DNA of 64,000 nt from Chitinophaga sp. S165 (lineage in GTDB: Bacteria; Bacteroidota; Bacteroidia; Chitinophagales; Chitinophagaceae), in contig NZ_QGTG01000004.1 in the NCBI RefSeq assembly GCF_003182155.1, forward strand, positions 372,001 to 436,000, read 5' to 3'. A program made the translations under genes and the position numbers. Positions 17,701 through 24,698 of this stretch are shown here, piece after piece; position 1 is the stretch's first letter, and each line of letters starts with the position of its first letter. Below the pieces are notes generated by a model. That model did not search any database, had not been told where the DNA came from, and saw only the letters and a list, made by a program, of their open reading frames with translations.

Positions 17701-18613
17701 TAAGGGTGCTTTTTATATTGCAGAACAAATGGGCCTGGACATTCTGCCTATTGTCTTACATGGTACGGCATACACCATGAGCAAGAATGATTTCCTGCTG
17801 AAAGACGGCTCCATTACGGTGAAGTATCTTCCAAGGATCAAGGCCGGTGCCGACGCCTGGGGAGATAATTATACCGCACGTACTAAACAGATCAGCCGCT
17901 ACTTTAAAGCTGAGTATGAAAAACTGCGCCAGGAAATAGAAGTGCCCGTTTATTTCAGGGAACAGCTGATCTATAACTATATTTATAAAGGGCCTGTACT
18001 GGAATGGTACATGCGTATTAAAACGAAGCTGGAAGGTAACTATGCGTTGTTTGATCAGCTGTTGCCCAAAAAAGGACGTATCCTGGACGTTGGCTGCGGA
18101 TACGGCTTCATGAGTTACATGCTGCACTGGCTGTCAGAAGAGCGTGAAATGAAAGGGATCGATTATGACGAAGAAAAGATCATCACCGCACAGCATTGTT
18201 ACATGCGAAATGAACATGTCAACTTTGCGCATGCAGATGTGACCAATTATGCATTTGAACAGTATGATGCTTACGTGATAAGTGATGTGCTGCACTACCT
18301 GCAACCTGAAGAACAGGAGAAGGTACTCTCTGCCTGTATCAGCCAACTGGGACCCGATGGTGTGATCATTGTACGTGATGGAGATAGCGATTTGAAAGAA
18401 AGACATGAAGGCACTAAGCTGACAGAGTTCTTTTCCACTAAACTGATCGGATTTAACAAGACCAAGGATAAACCGTTGTCATTCTTTTCTTCTTCCCGCA
18501 TACGGGAAATTGTTTCAGCAAATGGCGCGGTAATGGAGCAGATCGACAATACAAAATATACCTCCAACGTAATTTTCATTATCAAAAAGTTATCCCCTGT
18601 ACATGCAGTATGA
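14738..18613 (+). CDS. MMPL/RND-type exporter fused to a PlsC acyltransferase and a methyltransferase
   Basis: A single 1291-residue frame with three parts. Residues 1-about 860 are an MMPL/RND lipid exporter: one N-terminal helix, a large periplasmic loop, a helix block around 275-415, a second periplasmic loop, and a second helix block around 670-850. Residues about 890-1065 are a PlsC/LPLAT acyltransferase: NHQSFLD near 906 (HxxxxD) and YPEGTRSS near 974. Residues about 1110-1230 are a class I methyltransferase with LDVGCGYGF near 1117. Exporter and acyltransferase are separate genes in proteobacterial aryl polyene clusters, so fusion suggests direct hand-off of a lipidated pigment to the exporter. 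The codons are continuous with no sign of frameshift. It overlaps the next gene by 11 bases. Confidence 0.9.
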   Translation: MGKLFVSIYNFFQQRKAWLWICTIACFVLAGYFASRIELEEDITRILPQDKKLDKLQQVFNDSRFADKLVITISQKDTTQAAQPDSLTAFAQTLTARVNERYAPYIKQFQAQIEDAAVLDLMQVIQQHLPVFLEEKDYQKIDSLIMPDRLQQTLENNYNTLISPAGLVVKKVIASDPTGMSWVGIKKLQHLQYDEQFELYDGFVMSKDQRHLLLFITPVNPASATAKNVVLLKGLQTEIDSLQGSSAFTEASFFGAAAVSAGNATQLRQDTLLTQGITVVLLIILIALFFRKKRAPLLVMLPVVFGALFSLAIVAVVQQSISVIALGAGAVVLGIAVNYSLHVFNHYRHLPDIREVIRDLATPMTIGSFTTVGGFLCLQFVESPILQDVGLFAAFSLIGAALFSLIFLPHWIVLGKQSEHPQVQHHNWLDKLSAYKPEKNKYLVGAIILLTVVFFFTAGKVGFESDMMRMNFMRPELKAAEAKFNQVNAYTAQSIYLVTDGANMEAALQNSERLLPMVHRLQEQGVIKKYAGVNTLLMSQHEQQQRIQRWNKYWTTEKKQQLVNYLQQHGPVVGFRAAAFDPFAQWLQQDFTPIPDSDLQALRSGNLGDFITEKKDRVSLVTLLKVDPAQKAAVYKALGEQEHTTVLDKQYVANRLAEVIRNEFNSIAWMTSLLVFFALLISYGRIELALITFIPMLISWVWILGIMGLFGIKFNIVNIILSTFIFGLGDDYSIFTMDGLLQQYKSGREDNLSSFRTSIFLSAITTILGLGVMIFAQHPSLRSIALISIIGIGCVVLISQVMIPFLFNWLITNRTRKGKAPWTLNGWLKSVFAFAYFTSGCLVLTVIGWVLVKFNPFKKKEKAKYIYHRILSAYTRSVIFIMGNVKKKIINPLGEKLETPAVIISNHQSFLDILVSTMLHPKVILLTSEWVWNSPVFGAVVRMGDYYPVAEGAEGSIEKLRKKVEEGYSIVVYPEGTRSSDASIKRFHKGAFYIAEQMGLDILPIVLHGTAYTMSKNDFLLKDGSITVKYLPRIKAGADAWGDNYTARTKQISRYFKAEYEKLRQEIEVPVYFREQLIYNYIYKGPVLEWYMRIKTKLEGNYALFDQLLPKKGRILDVGCGYGFMSYMLHWLSEEREMKGIDYDEEKIITAQHCYMRNEHVNFAHADVTNYAFEQYDAYVISDVLHYLQPEEQEKVLSACISQLGPDGVIIVRDGDSDLKERHEGTKLTEFFSTKLIGFNKTKDKPLSFFSSSRIREIVSANGAVMEQIDNTKYTSNVIFIIKKLSPVHAV

Positions 18614-20108
18614 TGTAATCATAATAGGCAGTGGCCTCGGAAGCCTTGTATGTGGCGCCATTCTCAGCAAGAATGGTTACAAAGTATGTATCTATGAAAA
18701 GAACCGCCAGATAGGTGGTTGCCTGCAAACTTTTTCGCGTGATAAAGCAATTATTGACTCAGGTGTGCACTATATCGGCGGACTGGGAGAAGGAGAAACA
18801 TTGAATCAGGTATTCCGCTACCTGGGTATTATGGATAAAATGAAACTGCGCCAATTAGATACCGACGGATTTGATCATATCCATTTTGGCAATGAGCAGA
18901 AGGTCTATAAATTAGCCCAGGGCTATGATAATTTCATAACCCAATTGCTGAAGGATTTTCCGGGCGAGAAGGACGCACTGCATGCGTACTGGGATAAAAT
19001 GCAGGAAGTGTGTGCTAAGTTCCCGTTGTTCAATCTGAGAATGGGCGACTATCGTGAGAAGGAAGGTATCATGGGGCTGGATACTCACGAATTCCTGTGC
19101 AGTATAACGAAAAACGAACGGCTGCAACATGTATTGGCTGGCAATAATATGCTGTATGCGGGTGAACAGTGCAAGACGCCTTTTTATGTGCATGCCCTTA
19201 TCCAGCATAGTTACATAGAAAGCTCCTGGAAATGTGTAGATGGTGGTTCCCAGATCTCCCGTGGCCTGAATAAAGTGATTAAAGAAAATGGCGGTGACAT
19301 CATCCGGAACACGGAAGTTGTGCGTATCGTCGAGTTTGACGGTAAGGTAGATCATATCGTACTGGCAGGTGGAGAACAGGTCACTGCAAGGCATTTTATC
19401 TCCGGTCTGCATCCTGCTAAGACCATGGAAATGACAGAGAGCATCAGTCTGCGGCAGGCCTACAAAGCGAGGTTATGTGCTCTGCAGAATACACCAGGCA
19501 CGTTTATGCTCAATGTAGTACTGAAGCCAGGGTCCTTTCCTTATCAGAACTATAACTACTATCATCATGATTCGGATAACGCCTGGGATGGCGTTAACTA
19601 TACGGCAGATAACTGGCCGAGCACCTATGCGATGTTTGTAGCTGCCGGTGCAAAAGAAGAACAGTTCACTGACAACATTTCCATCATGACCTATATGCGT
19701 TACGCGGATGTGGAGCGCTGGCAGGACACGTTTAATACTGATTCCCGGCCGGATGAGCGGAATGCGGATTATCAGGAGTTCAAAAAGGAAAAGTCCGAGA
19801 AGCTGTTGGATGCAGTGGAAAAACAGTATCCCGGACTTCGCAACTGTATACATGCGTATTATTCATCTACGCCATTGACATACAGGGATTACCTGGCTAT
19901 GCCGGAAGGAAGTATGTATGGCATCGCCAAAGATGCCAAAGATCCGTTAAAAACGATGATCTCGGCAGCTACCCGGCTGCCCAATTTGTATCTTACCGGG
20001 CAAAACCTGAACTTGCATGGAATTTTAGGGGTTACAATGACAGCAGTGGTCACAAGTTCGGTACTGCTGGGCATGGAAAAGCTTATAAACGATATTAACG
20101 CAGCATAA
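18603..20108 (+). CDS. CrtI/phytoene-desaturase-like FAD oxidoreductase
   Basis: 501 residues. The N-terminus has the dinucleotide-binding motif DVIIIGSGLGSLVCGAILSK, then YEKNRQIGGCLQTF, typical of phytoene desaturase and retinol saturase relatives; the C-terminal FAD motif is NLYLTGQNLNLHGILGV. It probably oxidises or isomerises the polyene chain or a related lipid; the substrate is inferred from context. Start overlaps the fusion gene by 11 bases. Confidence 0.87.
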   Translation: MQYDVIIIGSGLGSLVCGAILSKNGYKVCIYEKNRQIGGCLQTFSRDKAIIDSGVHYIGGLGEGETLNQVFRYLGIMDKMKLRQLDTDGFDHIHFGNEQKVYKLAQGYDNFITQLLKDFPGEKDALHAYWDKMQEVCAKFPLFNLRMGDYREKEGIMGLDTHEFLCSITKNERLQHVLAGNNMLYAGEQCKTPFYVHALIQHSYIESSWKCVDGGSQISRGLNKVIKENGGDIIRNTEVVRIVEFDGKVDHIVLAGGEQVTARHFISGLHPAKTMEMTESISLRQAYKARLCALQNTPGTFMLNVVLKPGSFPYQNYNYYHHDSDNAWDGVNYTADNWPSTYAMFVAAGAKEEQFTDNISIMTYMRYADVERWQDTFNTDSRPDERNADYQEFKKEKSEKLLDAVEKQYPGLRNCIHAYYSSTPLTYRDYLAMPEGSMYGIAKDAKDPLKTMISAATRLPNLYLTGQNLNLHGILGVTMTAVVTSSVLLGMEKLINDINAA

Positions 20109-20121
20109 ACTAAATTGAGAG

Positions 20122-21810
20122 ATGTCATTGAAAAAGGGGAAAAAACGGAGCGGATGGCGTAGACTGGGCAGGGCGCTGTTGTATATAACGGGCACTATTG
20201 TATTACTACTGATCATATTGGTTATTTATGTAGTCAGTGTATCGCATATAGCCCCGCCTGAGATAGCTGATAAACAATCCCTTCAATGGCAGCGTAAACC
20301 GCTTGACAGTACCAGCTACACTCTGGGTAATAGCTGGTTCCGCAAAAGTGAGAGCGGCCTGTACGAAATGTATGTAGAAGGAAAACCTTTTGAAAGGGGA
20401 GTGGTGGAAGGTAAGCTGTCAGCAGAGCTGATACAGAGACAGGAAGATCATTTCACTGATCAGATCAAGAAGATGATCCCTTCCCAGTCATACCTGAAAT
20501 TCCTCCGCTATTTTGTAGGGTTCTTTAACAGGCATCTGGCAGATAATATTGCTGAAGAAAATAAAGAGGAGATCTATGGGATCTCTTTTTCCGCATCTGA
20601 CAGGTACGACTTCATTGGTACCAATTACGAGCGTATTCTGAATTATCATGCAGCGCACGACATAGGCCATGCCTTGCAGAATATGGCGCTGGTGGCTTGT
20701 ACCTCTTTCGGTACCTGGAACGGCGCCTCCGCCGATAGTAACCTGATCATCGGCCGTAACTTCGACTTTTATGTAGGAGATAAATTTGCTGAAGATAAGA
20801 TAGTAGCGTTCTATAAACCTGAAAAGGGTTACCGTTTTATGATGGTGACCTGGGGCGGCTTCACCGGTGTAGCTTCCGGCATGAATGAGAAAGGACTGAC
20901 GGTTACCATTAATGCCGATAAAAGTGATATCCCCACAGGCTCTGCCACACCAGTATCGCTGGTAGCAAGAGAGGTCCTGCAGTATGCAAAGAACATAAAT
21001 GAAGCATGGGCTATTGCTCAGAAGCATAAGATGTTCGTATCAGAATCTTTCCTGGTAGGTTCCGCAGAAGATAACCGTGCAGCTATTATCGAGAAAACGC
21101 CTGAAAAAATGGACATGTACGATCCGAAGGATCAATTCATCACCTGTACCAACCACTTTCAGGGAGCTACACTGGGAAAGGAAGAAAAGAATATTAAGCA
21201 ACGGGACGAAACTTCTTCCGGTTACCGTTTTAACCGTTTGTCTGAGTTATTACAGCAACATGGTCCGAATACTCCACAGAAAACTGTCGACATCCTGCGT
21301 GACCGCTACGGCCTGCATGGAGAGAATATCGGAATGGGTAATGAGCGTGCGATCAACCAGCTAATTGCACACCATGCAGTGGTATTTGAACCGAAGAAGA
21401 AGATGGTGTGGGTATCGACTGCTCCCTGGCAGTTAGGCAAGTTCGTCGCTTATAACCTGGACTCTGTGTTCAATATGAAGGGACTGCAATATGACCACGA
21501 GATCTACGACAGTGCGAAGACAATCGCTGCGGATCCTTTCCTGCAAACGCAGGACTACCGTTCTTTTGTGGCCTTCAGAGCCATGAAGGCAGATATCATG
21601 GATGGGAAAGAGGTAGATGTACAGCAACTTATCCGTCTTAATCCGGAGTACTACCATGCTTATGTGCTGGCGGGCGACTATGAATTCAAACACAAACGTT
21701 ATCAGGCAGCAGAAGGGTATTATCAGAAAGCATTGACCAAAGTGATTGCAACGAAAGGGGAGGAAGATCATATCCGCAAACAATTGGAGAAGTGCGCTAA
21801 AAGTAAATAA
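20122..21810 (+). CDS. Membrane-anchored Ntn-hydrolase of the C45/acyltransferase type with C-terminal TPR-like tail
   Basis: 562 residues. One transmembrane helix near residues 18-40 anchors a periplasmic domain. The Ntn-hydrolase core shows ACTSFGTWNG with Cys193 as likely nucleophile, then SNLIIGRNFDFY and WGGFTGVASGMNEKGL, as in acyl-coenzyme A:6-aminopenicillanate acyltransferases and linear amide C-N hydrolases. The last about 70 residues (LNPEYYHAYVLAGDYEFKHKRYQAAEGYYQKAL) look like two TPR repeats. Such enzymes make or break acyl-amide or ester bonds; in a flexirubin cluster it is a candidate for joining the polyene acid to its acceptor (inference). AcpS follows one base after its stop. 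Confidence 0.83.
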   Translation: MSLKKGKKRSGWRRLGRALLYITGTIVLLLIILVIYVVSVSHIAPPEIADKQSLQWQRKPLDSTSYTLGNSWFRKSESGLYEMYVEGKPFERGVVEGKLSAELIQRQEDHFTDQIKKMIPSQSYLKFLRYFVGFFNRHLADNIAEENKEEIYGISFSASDRYDFIGTNYERILNYHAAHDIGHALQNMALVACTSFGTWNGASADSNLIIGRNFDFYVGDKFAEDKIVAFYKPEKGYRFMMVTWGGFTGVASGMNEKGLTVTINADKSDIPTGSATPVSLVAREVLQYAKNINEAWAIAQKHKMFVSESFLVGSAEDNRAAIIEKTPEKMDMYDPKDQFITCTNHFQGATLGKEEKNIKQRDETSSGYRFNRLSELLQQHGPNTPQKTVDILRDRYGLHGENIGMGNERAINQLIAHHAVVFEPKKKMVWVSTAPWQLGKFVAYNLDSVFNMKGLQYDHEIYDSAKTIAADPFLQTQDYRSFVAFRAMKADIMDGKEVDVQQLIRLNPEYYHAYVLAGDYEFKHKRYQAAEGYYQKALTKVIATKGEEDHIRKQLEKCAKSK

Positions 21811-21811
21811 C

Positions 21812-22189
21812 ATGATCTACGGGATAGGTACCGACATCGTGGAAGTAGACCGCATCGCGGTTAAGATGGAAAAGGGAACCGGTTTTCGGGACCTGGTATT
21901 TACTCCGCATGAGAAAAATTACTGTGAGGCACAGGTAAATCCTTTCGAGAGTTATGCAGCCCGCTTTGCAGCCAAGGAGGCTTTTCTGAAGGCAATGGGC
22001 ACAGGCTGGGGGCATGGAAAGATCAACTTCAACGAGATTGAGGTTCGCAATGAAGAAACGGGAAAGCCCTTATTACAGCTGATAGGCAATGCCGCTTCCT
22101 GCTATAATGAATTACAGATTAAACAGATACTGGTATCTTTATCCCATGTAAAAACAATGGCAGTCGCCATGGTGGTAATAGAGATCTGA
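21812..22189 (+). CDS. acpS: Holo-ACP synthase (4'-phosphopantetheinyl transferase)
   Basis: 125 residues from the ATG at 21812; an earlier in-frame ATG at 21746 lies inside the upstream gene and lacks family similarity. Motifs GTDIVEVDRI (metal-binding Asp) and FAAKEAFLKAMGTG are diagnostic of AcpS. It transfers phosphopantetheine from CoA to the serine of the two ACPs in this cluster. Whether it is also the housekeeping copy of the genome cannot be told from the window. Confidence 0.92.
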   Translation: MIYGIGTDIVEVDRIAVKMEKGTGFRDLVFTPHEKNYCEAQVNPFESYAARFAAKEAFLKAMGTGWGHGKINFNEIEVRNEETGKPLLQLIGNAASCYNELQIKQILVSLSHVKTMAVAMVVIEI

Positions 22190-22201
22190 AAACTGAAGCC
22201 C

Positions 22202-23491
22202 ATGTATATACCCAACATCGAACTACAGTCAAAAACGGCCATCAGGCAATTCCAGGAAAAAGAAGTACTTCACCTGTTGGGATACCTGCGCGAGTTTTCT
22301 CCCTTTTACCGGGAATGGTTTGTGAAACATGGTATTCAGCCCTCTACCGTTAAATCATTGAATGATCTGTGGCTGATCCCGCCTGTTACCAAAGAGCATC
22401 TGCAGGAGCAGAACTGGGATTTTTTATGTGTGGATAAAAGCAAGATCGCAGAATATACGACCACTTCCGGCACACTTGGACATCCTGTTATCATTGCGCT
22501 GACGCAGAAAGACCAGGAGCGCCTTAGTTACAATGAATACATCTCATTTTGTTGTGCAGATGGTACAGAAAACGATATTTACCAGCTGATGCTGACACTG
22601 GACCGTCAGTTTATGGCTGGTATGGCCTATTATAACGGTATCCGCAAGCTGGGGGCCGGCGTATTGCGCGTAGGACCGGGAGTTCCTTCATTGCAATGGG
22701 AAAACATTCGTCGTATACAACCGACTACTATAGTTGCGGTACCATCCTTTATTGTGAAACTCATCGCTTTTGCCAAAGAGCATAATATCGATATCAACGC
22801 TTCTTCCGTGAAAAGTGCGGTATGTATCGGAGAGAATATCCGTAATGTGGATTTCTCCCTGAACGTACTGGGAAAGAAGATTACTGAACAGTGGGATATC
22901 AAGCTGTATTCCACCTATGCCTCTACAGAAATGCAGACGGCATTTACAGAGTGTAAGACAGGCCAGGGAGGACATCATCATCCTGAACTGTTGTACATAG
23001 AGCTGCTGGACGATAATAACCAGCCTGTTGGTCCCGGCGAAGACGGAGAGGTGACCATCACTACACTCGGCGTAGAAGGGATGCCCCTGTTACGCTATAA
23101 GACCGGGGATATCTGCCGTTATTATGATGAGCCCTGTTCCTGCGGCAGGCACACCATGCGTTTATCGCCCGTAATAGGCAGGCGGAAACAAATGATCAAA
23201 TACAAGGGAACTACATTGTACCCACCTGCGCTTTTTGATCTGCTGAATGATATGGAGGAAGTACGTGAATTTGTAGTGGAAGTATTCTCTAACGAAATAG
23301 GTACAGACGAAATATTGCTGCATCTCTGGCCGGTAGCGGAAACAGAAGACATAGACCGGAAGATACGTTCCTATCTTCAGGCAAAACTGAGGGTTATTCC
23401 ACAGGTACGATATGTTTCCCAGTCAGATATCATGAAAATGCAATTCCCGGAAGGCAGCAGGAAGCCGATCAAATTTATTGACAGGCGATAG
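22202..23491 (+). CDS. PaaK-like AMP-dependent aryl-CoA/ACP ligase
   Basis: 429 residues of the phenylacetate-CoA ligase type of the ANL superfamily. Visible are the P-loop-like YTTTSGTLGHPV near residue 95, STYASTEMQTAF (adenylate-binding), LRYKTGDICRY, and the cysteine-bearing CSCGRHTMRL before the hinge GRRKQMIKYKGTTLYPP. It would activate the aromatic starter acid (4-hydroxycinnamate or 4-hydroxybenzoate type in known aryl polyenes) for loading onto CoA or ACP. It is the last gene of the cluster: 16 bases on lies the stop of a convergent gene, with no clear hairpin terminator between them. Confidence 0.87.
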   Translation: MYIPNIELQSKTAIRQFQEKEVLHLLGYLREFSPFYREWFVKHGIQPSTVKSLNDLWLIPPVTKEHLQEQNWDFLCVDKSKIAEYTTTSGTLGHPVIIALTQKDQERLSYNEYISFCCADGTENDIYQLMLTLDRQFMAGMAYYNGIRKLGAGVLRVGPGVPSLQWENIRRIQPTTIVAVPSFIVKLIAFAKEHNIDINASSVKSAVCIGENIRNVDFSLNVLGKKITEQWDIKLYSTYASTEMQTAFTECKTGQGGHHHPELLYIELLDDNNQPVGPGEDGEVTITTLGVEGMPLLRYKTGDICRYYDEPCSCGRHTMRLSPVIGRRKQMIKYKGTTLYPPALFDLLNDMEEVREFVVEVFSNEIGTDEILLHLWPVAETEDIDRKIRSYLQAKLRVIPQVRYVSQSDIMKMQFPEGSRKPIKFIDRR

Positions 23492-23507
23492 AAGAAAAAC
23501 GGGATGA

Positions 23508-23993
23508 TCAGAAGTCAAAGTCGGCGTCCGCTTTAGGGTTATCCAGTTTGGTGCTTTTGCGCACTTCGTTTTGGATCACGTGGATCATATTGATCTGGTT
23601 CGGATGTTCGGCATAAAGGATATCATTCCTGACGTGAGCACGTTTGAACACCGGTACTTTTTCAGCCGCAAGGAAACACCAGGCCGCCTCTTCCTCGATC
23701 TTATAACCAAGATATTGCAGGCGAATAGTTTTACCATCAGCTGTTACAAACAAATGTTTTGAAAGATAAACGGATATCAGGCTATCGGCGACAGCCCTGT
23801 TGGCCGGATGTATAATGTCAAGGGGCGCTTTATATTGCTTTTTTATTGCATTTTCCAGGTCATCAGCAAAGATCCGGCAGCTTACCTGTAACTCATTCCT
23901 GGACTTATCATGTGCTATTTCAGTGACGCTTACATAGAAAGGATGGAAAGACGCCCACGCCGTAATCAACCATTTAAATAATAATACCCCCAC
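23508..23993 (-). CDS. DUF6702-like small exported protein
   Basis: 161 residues. A hydrophobic N-terminus (VLLFKWLITAWASFHPFYVSV) is a signal peptide or anchor; the FHPFYVSVTEI start and LQVSCRIFADDLENAI block fit the Bacteroidota DUF6702 family, which I recognise by pattern only. No function is known to me. It is convergent with the pigment cluster and divergent from the HupE-like gene, from which it is separated by 70 AT-rich bases; the three genes DUF6702, HupE-like and M1 peptidase form a repeated neighbourhood in Bacteroidota (from memory). Confidence 0.75.
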   Translation of the reverse strand: MGVLLFKWLITAWASFHPFYVSVTEIAHDKSRNELQVSCRIFADDLENAIKKQYKAPLDIIHPANRAVADSLISVYLSKHLFVTADGKTIRLQYLGYKIEEEAAWCFLAAEKVPVFKRAHVRNDILYAEHPNQINMIHVIQNEVRKSTKLDNPKADADFDF

Positions 23994-24063
23994 TTGCCTA
24001 AAAAATTTTAAATTTTAAAATGACCTTTGTATAATTACTGAAACTGGCAACAAATATAGGTTA

Positions 24064-24651
24064 ATGAACGAGTTTGTGATGTATTTTCAGATGGGGTGGC
24101 AGCATATCGTCGATTTGGAGGGGATGGATCATATATTATTTATTGCTGCGCTATGTGCTGTGTACCTGCTGAACGACTGGAAAAAAGTATTGGTGCTGGT
24201 CACGGCTTTTACGATAGGTCACTCTATTACCCTTGCACTGAGCGTAACGAATGTAGTTTATATCAAGAGCAGCCTGATAGAATTCCTGATACCTGTAACA
24301 ATCGCTATTACTGCTTTTTCAAACATTGTAAGGAAGCAAGCCGTTCCGGCGAAAATACAGATCAACTACTTTTTTGCAGGATTTTTTGGCCTGATACATG
24401 GAATGGGTTTTTCAGGTTACCTGAAAAGTTTGCTCGGGTCGCAGACAAATATTGTCAAACCCTTGCTGGCCTTTAATCTGGGGCTGGAATTTGGTCAGAT
24501 CCTAATAGTGACAGGCGTACTTGTACTGGCCGCTATTGTTGTGAATATCGGGCACGTTAAACGGAGGGACTGGAACCTGTTTCTTTCTTCCGCCATTTTT
24601 GGCGTTGCTTTAATGATGGCCGTTGAGCGGTATAAAGAATTGATTGGTTAA
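24064..24651 (+). CDS. HupE/UreJ-like membrane protein
   Basis: 195 residues with six or so membrane helices. The start GWQHIVDLEGMDHILFIAALCAVY carries the HxxxxxxxxDHxLF pattern of HupE/UreJ proteins, which are proposed nickel/cobalt-type metal transporters; a second helix has FTIGHSITLALS and a later one GLIHGMGFSGYL, each with histidine. Metal transport is thus plausible but unproven. The M1 peptidase starts 47 bases downstream on the same strand and could use the metal, or be unrelated. Confidence 0.83.
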   Translation: MNEFVMYFQMGWQHIVDLEGMDHILFIAALCAVYLLNDWKKVLVLVTAFTIGHSITLALSVTNVVYIKSSLIEFLIPVTIAITAFSNIVRKQAVPAKIQINYFFAGFFGLIHGMGFSGYLKSLLGSQTNIVKPLLAFNLGLEFGQILIVTGVLVLAAIVVNIGHVKRRDWNLFLSSAIFGVALMMAVERYKELIG

Positions 24652-24698
24652 GTAAGCAGTATCAACCAGCTGCTAACCTTTGTAATATAGACTTGTTT

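Noticed and set aside
21746..21811. Earlier ATG for the holo-ACP synthase
   Set aside because: It lies inside the end of the Ntn-hydrolase gene; the family start MIYGIGTDIVEV is at 21812.
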